DNA of 64,000 bases from Vitis vinifera (Eukaryota > Streptophyta > Magnoliopsida > Vitales > Vitaceae), in assembly GCF_030704535.1 (NCBI RefSeq), contig NC_081818.1, forward strand, positions 24,095,001-24,159,000. Reading direction: 5' to 3'. The position numbers and the translations under genes are program-made. The first letter of the stretch is position 1. Every line of letters begins with the position of its first letter. The notes under the pieces are model-generated. The model searched no databases and had not been told where the DNA came from. It worked only from the letters and a program-made list of their open reading frames with translations. Shown here in pieces: positions 57,801 through 64,000 of this stretch.

Positions 57801-60551
57801 CATCAGACCACGAAGATCTATGGCAACATTAAGAAAAAGTCATCACCATACTAGTTAACTTAAAATTAATAGAAGAAAGATAAAACGATACAACAACTCA
57901 TTCAAGAAATACAGGCGGATCTAACCTTACACTCCAAATTTTACTTAGGAAAATAACCAATTGAGTTATAATGGGGAGATTTTGGTTAGGGAATCAATTT
58001 GATCTCAAAATGCAGGTACTACAATAAGCTCATAGTGTGGCAGTTGGAGGGCATTTTGGAGTTAAAAATACCTTAGAAAGGATAAGAAGGGTTTTTTATT
58101 GGCAAAAGATGAAATGAGAAACTTATAAGTTTGTAGCTAAGTGTGATATATGCAAGAGGAATAAGGTTGGAAATATAGTTTATATGGGACTATTGCAACC
58201 ACTACCAATACCAAAACAAATCTAGTCTAATGTCACTGTGGATTTTGTGGAGGGGCTTCTAAATCACATGGTAGGTAGGTCATTAGGGTGATTGTTGATA
58301 GGTTAAGCAAGCATGCTCATTTCCTAGCAATGACACATCACTATACAACTAAAGATGTATCATAGTTATTCATGGATGACATCTACAAGTTACATGGTTT
58401 GCAAGGGACTATTCTAAGTGATAGAGATCAAATTTTCACCAATCAATTTTGGTAGGATCTCTTTACATTTCAAGGAACTCAACTACTAATGAGTACTTTT
58501 TATCACCCACAAAAAGATGGTGAAACGGTAATAGTTAATAAATGTATGGAACAATATTTAAGATGCATGACTAGAGGGGAATGTTAGCATCATAATGACC
58601 CTTAGTATCTTTTTTTTTTTCAATTTAATTTCTTACCATCTTTTTAGTTTCTTTATTGAGTATATCCTCAAGGCAAGTAGCCTATATAAAATAGGGAGAT
58701 TGTAATGGGGAAAATCATGAAAAAATTCTCAATAAAAAAACCAAAATTTGTTCTCTCGAATTGCATCTTCTCCTTGGGTCATAAAACCCTCTAGTTCCCT
58801 TCAACATTTGAATAAAAAAAAATTACCATCAAGGATTACAATACAATGATTTAGGATTGTTATGTCGTTAGGAATTTTTTGCTACAGTTTTGAACGACAG
58901 ATGATGATCATCTATGCTTTGTTGTACAGGATATTGACAATAGGAGATTTGGGCTTATTTGGGAACATTATTGAAAATAATTCTTAAAAAACATTTTTTG
59001 AGAACAATTTTCAAAATATTTTTATAAAATAAAAGTTTGTTTAAGAACTTAGAATATTCTCAATCTATTTTTATGTGTTTTTAAGTGTTTTTTAATAATA
59101 TTTTTATCTACAGCACTTCATTTTCAACTATTTTTAGTATTTATATTATTATTTTTTAAAACATCCCCAAAAAAATAAGTGAAATAAATTAAAAATAATT
59201 AAACTATGTTGCCAAAAAACATCAAATGTGTTTCAAAGTCTACAAAACAATTTTTTGATTTTAATAGCAATTTCTAAAAAACAGCCCCAAATAACTTGCT
59301 CTTAAATTTTTTTTCTTCTTTCCCAATAAGAATGATATTGCGAGTATGAGGAAGTGACTTGAGAAATAACCTTGAGAGGAGCATAACATACGGAAGAAAC
59401 AGTTCGCAGTAAATAGAGGATAGGTACACAATCAAAATTTGGTATGCTGATTCAGGACTGCTATATAAGTTATAACACCAATAGCGAAAATGGTGATATC
59501 TGATTGATCCAGAGAACTTGTCATACTTCATCTACCACACTAACCTCGAGTCAGTGCTGCTCAAACTGGATAGCCTTAGAGGACATGAGAATAGAAGAAT
59601 GGATCATAATGCTGTGAAAGAACTTCTCCCTAACGTCCTTGGTTTCTGTTGGGATTTTTCTTTGCAGGAACTCCAGTAAAAAGCCAGAAGTTTCACTTGT
59701 CGCCAAACATGCCCACAATCAACACAGCGAACCTCCCATGGACCAGCATCGGTGACTCGACCGCACAAACACTCGTATTCAAGTATCTGCTAAGAAACAA
59801 CAAATCCATCACTGTCGCAGATTGGCTCATTTGCAACTCCACCTATGACCTTGAGCCTGATGCATTTTCCTTAGCTCAGACTCTGCTACCAGTAGGCCCA
59901 CTTTTGGCAAGCAATCGGCAGGCAAACACCGCAGGACACTTCTGGCCAGAGGACTCGACTTGCCTTGAATGGCTGGATCAACAGCCTGCCTGCTCAGTCA
60001 TCTATGTCGCATTTGGAAGCTTCACAGTTTTTGACAAAGCCCAGTTCCGAGAATTGGCTTTAGGACTTGAACTCTGCAACAGGCCATTCCTATGGGTCGT
60101 GAGGCCAGATATCTCCGCTGGTGCAAATGATGCCTACCCCGAGGGGTTTCAAGAGAGGGTGTCCACTCGTGGGCTGATGGTGGGCTGGGCACCGCAGCAG
60201 AAGGTTCTGAGCCATCCTTCTGTTGCTTGCTTCTTAAGCCACTGTGGCTGGAACTCTACCATGGAAGGAGTAAGCAATGGGGTCCCCTTCCTCTGCTGGC
60301 CTTACTTTGGTGATCAGATCCTTAACAAGGGATACATCTGTGATGTTTGGAGGGTGGGATTGGGGCTTGACCCAGATGAAAGAGGTGTCATACTAGGGGA
60401 AGAAATTCAAAATAAGGTGGATCAGCTGCTCATGGATGAAAAATTCAAAGCCAGGGCTATGGAGCTTAAGGAAATGACAGGCCATAATGTTAGAGAAGGT
60501 GGCAAGTCTCACAACAACCTGAAGAATTTCATTGAATGGATCAAGTCATAG
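54850..60551 (+). CDS. UGT83A1: UDP-glycosyltransferase, UGT83A1-like, gene 5 (exons 54850-55330, 59668-60551)
   Basis: GT1 glycosyltransferase, 454 residues, with both exons free of lesions. The catalytic motif reads YAAQGHV (Ala for the usual Pro, His 16 kept) and the Asp sits in CVIADGHMGWALEVA. The PSPG box at about 334-377 runs from WAPQQKVLSHPS through HCGWNSTMEG to FGDQ; the Ala before the final Asp-Gln is Gly here. The phase-1 intron has grown to 4,337 bp through a solo LTR and a nested gypsy pair. It is the duplicate of copy 4. Because its core promoter appears deleted, expression is doubtful even though the frame is sound. A chimeric transcript from an upstream promoter or the adjacent tRNA-like promoter is conceivable but unproven. 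Confidence 0.88.
55761..56112 (-). mobile_element. Solo LTR in the intron of UGT gene 5
   Basis: Comparison with copy 4 shows a clean insertion into GTTTCTTGTC-CGTAGTTGAA. The flanks are CGTAG (55756-55760) and CATAG (56113-56117), a 5-bp duplication with one change. On the minus strand it starts TTGTAGTATG, ends ATCAACAAA and holds a TATA box (AGTATAAATACCC). It is 352 bp with no internal region. Confidence 0.65.
56236..56531 (-). pseudogene. Gypsy gag fragment, minus strand (host of a nested insertion)
   Basis: The frame contains LHESFDMHSEALKQQTKTLK and WYDKIDFPKFNGIDLHG, a gypsy gag N-terminus. Its first codons continue on the far side of the next element, at about 58786-58830. It is therefore the target of that insertion. 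Confidence 0.65.
56532..58785 (+). mobile_element. Deleted Ty3/gypsy element in the intron of UGT gene 5
   Basis: LTRs at about 56532-56744 and 58582-58785 share AAGTAGCCTATA, AGGGAGATTGTAATGG-type and TTGCATCTTCTCCTTG-type stretches. The primer-binding site is TTGGTATCAAATG (about 56748). ACCCTC flanks both ends (56526-56531 and 58786-58791). Gag (GWIYKCDRFF-like, 57065-57100) and a knuckle-like region come first. A gap where protease, RT and RNase H should be follows, then integrase (CDICKRNKVGN and VDRLSKHAHFLA-like). Many stops are present. Confidence 0.75.
58946..59300. mobile_element. MITE-like element shared by the introns of copies 4 and 5
   Basis: The start GGGCTTATTTGGGAACATTA and the end CAGCCCCAAATAAC form short inverted ends. 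The right part matches 49360-49425 in copy 4 (CAATTTTTTG, CCCAAATAACT), so this insertion predates the segmental duplication. Confidence 0.5.
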
Positions 60552-61714
60552 ACAAATAATTCAAGCTTTTCTCAAGATGTTGTTCGGTTAAAAGCTTTGG
60601 ATTGTCATAATAAAATCCAAACATCATATCCACTTTCCAAGTCCAACTTCACCACCCTGTTCCTCTGTCATCACTCATCATCATTATCCATCATTTTTTC
60701 CCTTTTAAGACGTATCATCTTATGAATAGATTCAAATCTGTGCTTGATGATGGATCTCAAAGCTTTTCAATTGATAAGACAAACTCCATGCTCCATTTTC
60801 TTCATTAGTCTGACAATTAAGGAAAGCTTAATTTGTTCATCAAAAAGCTGGAAGTAGCCTACTTCCACATCAATTTCATCCACTAAAAAATCCTTAAAAT
60901 AATTTAGACATTGACTTACAATGACAGCATACACACAATCATGACTTATTTGAACCAACATCTTTCAAAATTTCATTTTCTGCCTTAAAAAATACCAAGA
61001 CAAATGCCCTCATTCTACGCAACATTAGATCACATGACTCACATCTCACTGTAAATTAGATAGATAGATTAGAAAAATCAAAGAAACCTACCAATTTCCA
61101 AACCATTAGAAAAACCTTATATTATATCACCTTTGTCACTGTGTCGGCAACCAAAAGAAAATGTTCTTTCAGGTGAAAAAGAGAGAAAATTTTGGAATTT
61201 CTCAATGAAATATCTAAAACGTTTATAAAGTGGAAAAAATCGAATAAATTATTTATTATAGAAATGAATTAATTCAAATAAATTTATATGGCTTGAAGGA
61301 GGAAAATCTTTTCTGTTGATTATCGTATCGAAAAATACAGTTATTTCATATTTGATATTCAAATACAGAAAGTTCAATAATTTTATAGGCTTTGGAAGAA
61401 TCAAAGACTTCTGAATGGAACTTAGAGCCAAATGCATTTACTGGGATTGAAGGCATTCCCAGAGAGATACAGTAATCTAAACTTGAAGAAGGAAAAAAGA
61501 AAATTCTACCAAAAAGAACATTTGGACATAACGAGAAAATGTAGGAAAAGGAGAGAAAATTCTGGAGATTAGAGCTTTTTGAGGCTTTGCAAATGAGTTT
61601 AGCAAAAATTCCAAATTTTCCGTCATTTTCTCGGCATCCAAACAGACCGTAAACCAAGAAATGCATTTTTTTTTTTTTTTTCCCTTCTTCTTTCCTCATT
61701 GAAAAAAGAAGTTA
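60552..61714. other. 3' flank of UGT gene 5 and spacer
   Basis: 60552-60985 and about 61012-61105 align with the flank of copy 4. The rest, up to 61714, shows no gene. A 15-base T run lies near 61667-61681. Confidence 0.55.
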
Positions 61715-62041
61715 CTATACAGCATTTTCCTCGTGGCCAGATCCATAAAACTGAATCAATCTCTGCAAAATCACGACCTGCTTTCTGAGGAGGACGATGT
61801 AGTCGGCGGTTTCTTGGAACAGCTGGTCGGCTTGGATGTCTCCATTGTGGACAGGAACGAGGCTCCTGAGTGCCTCCAACTTGTCCGAAACCTTAGAGCT
61901 CGAATCTCCGCCATTGCCAAAGCTTCTCGAACCCCTTCGTACTCTGCAACAAAGGCGCGCGTTTGGTCTTCTCGACCTCCTCCTCCTCATTTTGGCTATA
62001 GGCTTGCAGCTCATTGTAACAAAGTACGTCTTCCTAAGCAC
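61715..62041 (-). CDS. Small atypical HLH transcription regulator (UPBEAT1-like)
   Basis: A 108-residue protein. A very basic stretch (MRRRRSRRPNARLCCRVRR, about residues 18-36) is followed by a helix-loop-helix: KVSDKLEALRSLVPVHNG, then QLFQETADYIVLLRKQV and VILQRLIQFYG. The basic region lacks the His-Glu-Arg pattern needed for E-box contact, so it probably acts by dimerising with other bHLH proteins, as in UPBEAT1/IBH1-type regulators. Three in-frame ATGs lie in the first 18 codons; I list the longest frame. No intron is visible. Nuclear location is expected. The subfamily call is tentative. Confidence 0.72.
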   Translation of the reverse strand: MLRKTYFVTMSCKPIAKMRRRRSRRPNARLCCRVRRGSRSFGNGGDSSSKVSDKLEALRSLVPVHNGDIQADQLFQETADYIVLLRKQVVILQRLIQFYGSGHEENAV

Positions 62042-62469
62042 ACTTGCGACACTTCAACCACGGGAGAGTAAAAACGCCGTGCTAGCAGTGAGATGTGAGA
62101 TTGAACTCTATATCGTGTTTGAGAAGGCCCCAAGGGTTTAAGTAACCAAAAGTTGGAATATAACCACTTGGTTTGGAGAAAACTACGAGATTGCCACTCT
62201 CGTCTTTGTCAATTTTGTTCTAGTTTTTGTAGTAAGGTGTATCAAACCATGCTTATCAATGTATCTATTTATTTGTTATCACAATAAATTATTAATGTTT
62301 TACAATATGAAATTTTCGGACCCATTGCTCTAATCCCAATTTCCTATTATTTATATAAATCCATTTTTAGAATTTCTCATACCTATTCTACCTTTTTGTC
62401 TTCCTTATTTTATTTTTAAAATTTTTTTATATATATATATAAAGAAAGCGATTGAAAGATATGCTCAAA
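62042..62469. other. Upstream region of the HLH gene
   Basis: Contains the promoter side of the minus-strand gene. No secure TATA box found. A (TA)n-like run lies at 62430-62442. Confidence 0.35.
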
Positions 62470-63007
62470 TTTATTGAAAAATAAAAACTAAAATTCACCT
62501 TAGACCTATTCATCCTAAACCCGTCCAACGAAGAAAACAAAACTAGTCGCATTGTCATCTTTACATACATTAAAACATGGACATTCTATACCCCTTTGAA
62601 AAGTTTTTCCCCGTTTTTCTTTTAACAATACCAACATGGCCTATTTATTGAAAAATAAAAACTAAAATTCACCTTAGACCTATTCATCCTAAACCCATCC
62701 ATCCTAAACCCGTCCAATGAAGAAAACAAAACTTATCGCATTGTCATCTTTACATATATTAAAACATGGACATTTTATACCCCTTTGAAAAGTTTTTCCC
62801 CATTTTTCTTTTAACAATACCAACATAGCCTATTTATTGAAAAATAAAAACTAAAATTGACCTTAAACCTATTCATCCCTAACCTGTCCAATAAAGAAAA
62901 CAAAATTTGTCGCATTGTCATCTTTACATATATTAAAACATGGACATTCTATACCCTTTGAAAAGCTTTTCCCCATTTTTCTTTTAACAATACCAACATG
63001 GCCTATT
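62470..63007. repeat. Tandem repeat of about 174-189 bp, three copies
   Basis: Copies start at 62470, 62644 and 62833 with TTTATTGAAAAATAAAAACT and end AATACCAACATGGCCTA. The middle copy carries a 15-bp internal duplication (CCTAAACCCATCCAT). No open frame or transposon end is evident. Confidence 0.9.
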
Positions 63008-63278
63008 TAGGAGGGCGGGAAAGCACAAGGAAATTAACAAAAATTTGGGCACATAGGGGTACCTTTTATTTGGTGGGGTACCCCACCAGCACATATCATT
63101 TCAAAAACTGCAAGTTGTTGATGACCCATGCATATCCAACTTTAATGGGTATAATCCCATGTATACAGACTTTTTTTTTTATTTTTTTTCCAATGTTATT
63201 GTAGAATGTGGTCAATAAAGGACACACAATTTGGTATCTCACTTGCAAAATGATCTGCAAGGAAAGTGAAATGAAGGG

Positions 63279-63321
<43 letters not shown>

Positions 63322-64000
63322 GTCTTGCCAGCAAAAGCCTGCATATCTGCAAACTGCACATGTGAAGTCATGGTTTTGAAATCCTAATTACCAATATGGC
63401 CTCCCCCTCATCATTTCAACATTTTTGCAGCTTTTTGATTGAACACTATTTACTCTTTTTGGTGGCATGTGGTTTCTAAAGTAGAAAAAGTGAAACCCTG
63501 ATGTCAAATTTGTTAAAACATGAGTCTCTGTAAAATTGCCTACAAGTTCATAACATAAAATTTAAAGCCATGCTACATTTATCCATGATGAAAGAAGCTC
63601 ACTAAATTCAGAGAGAGAGAGAGAGAAGTACATTTCAATAGTTTAATAGCAATTAATGCAAGTACAAGCACCCACTGATAAAGGTTTAAAAATACCCTTG
63701 GGAATTATCAATTGAGAGCTGGAGTTGACAAGGAGCGTAGTTTTGTTCTTTCTCAAGGTATGCTACCATGTACATACAGGGAGACAAAGCCTGCAGCTGA
63801 ATATACAAACAAGTAAAATGGCAAGTGAGGGATAATTGGGAGGGGGGAGGGTGGAGGTGGGCAAAAGAGTCAAGCAAGTAGAGAAGAAAGGTGAGAGTAA
63901 GGAAATGTAGTGGCCTCCCCAAAGGGCACATGTGAAGGTGAAATGGGGCCATTGGAAGAGAGAGAGAGCACATGGGAGGACACATGCAGAGGTGGGGATG
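63008..64000. other. Spacer to the window end with (GA)n tracts
   Basis: (GA)n at 63281-63320, 63609-63626 and about 63957-63968. No gene recognised. The purine-rich 63830-63900 region is unassigned. Confidence 0.45.

Noticed and set aside
62470..63007. A CRISPR-like or satellite array
   Set aside because: Only three long units without spacers, and the sequence is plant nuclear DNA.

Overview
This is plant nuclear DNA. It has split genes with GT-AG introns, long AT-rich spacers, many retrotransposons and MITEs, and (GA)n/(CT)n microsatellites. The gene set and transposon families suggest a woody dicot, most likely grapevine (Vitis). The species call is recognition and inference, not something the sequence proves.

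1-18,450: the 3' half of an alpha-amylase gene on the + strand (exons 946-1022, 15422-15556, 17054-17122 and 17857-18129). Its first visible intron is about 14.4 kb. That intron holds a Ty1/copia element (2884-13573) split by a Ty3/gypsy chromovirus (3666-9490, target duplication CAATG), two short TRIM-like elements and a LINE remnant. At the window start lies the end of another copia-type element on the minus strand.

18,450-29,970: an intergenic region, then a CpG-rich promoter and an eight-coding-exon gene (22033-29026, 1,827 codons) for a large low-complexity plant protein of the 'dentin sialophosphoprotein-related' type.

30,000-61,100: a tandem UGT83A1-like glucosyltransferase cluster, all on the + strand. 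Genes 1-3 are intact (33956-35477, 36471-38315, 39609-41374). They are followed by a decayed copy (44761-45434), a copy with an early stop (46197-50566), an exon-2 relic (51470-51745) and a fifth copy with an intact reading frame (54850-60551). A further 55-bp relic lies upstream at 32466-32520. The 46.2-51.5 kb and 54.7-61.1 kb blocks are one segmental duplication. The upstream copy kept its TATA promoter but has a broken exon 2. The downstream copy kept its reading frame but lost about 150 bp that includes the TATA box. Between them is a 483-bp tandem triplication whose third unit carries a hAT-type MITE containing a tRNA-derived Pol III promoter.

61,700-64,000: a small HLH protein gene on the minus strand, a three-copy tandem repeat, and (GA)n-rich spacer.

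The UGT genes probably glucosylate small molecules with UDP-glucose. Acceptors cannot be read from the sequence. No operon, CRISPR array or canonical rRNA/tRNA gene is present.
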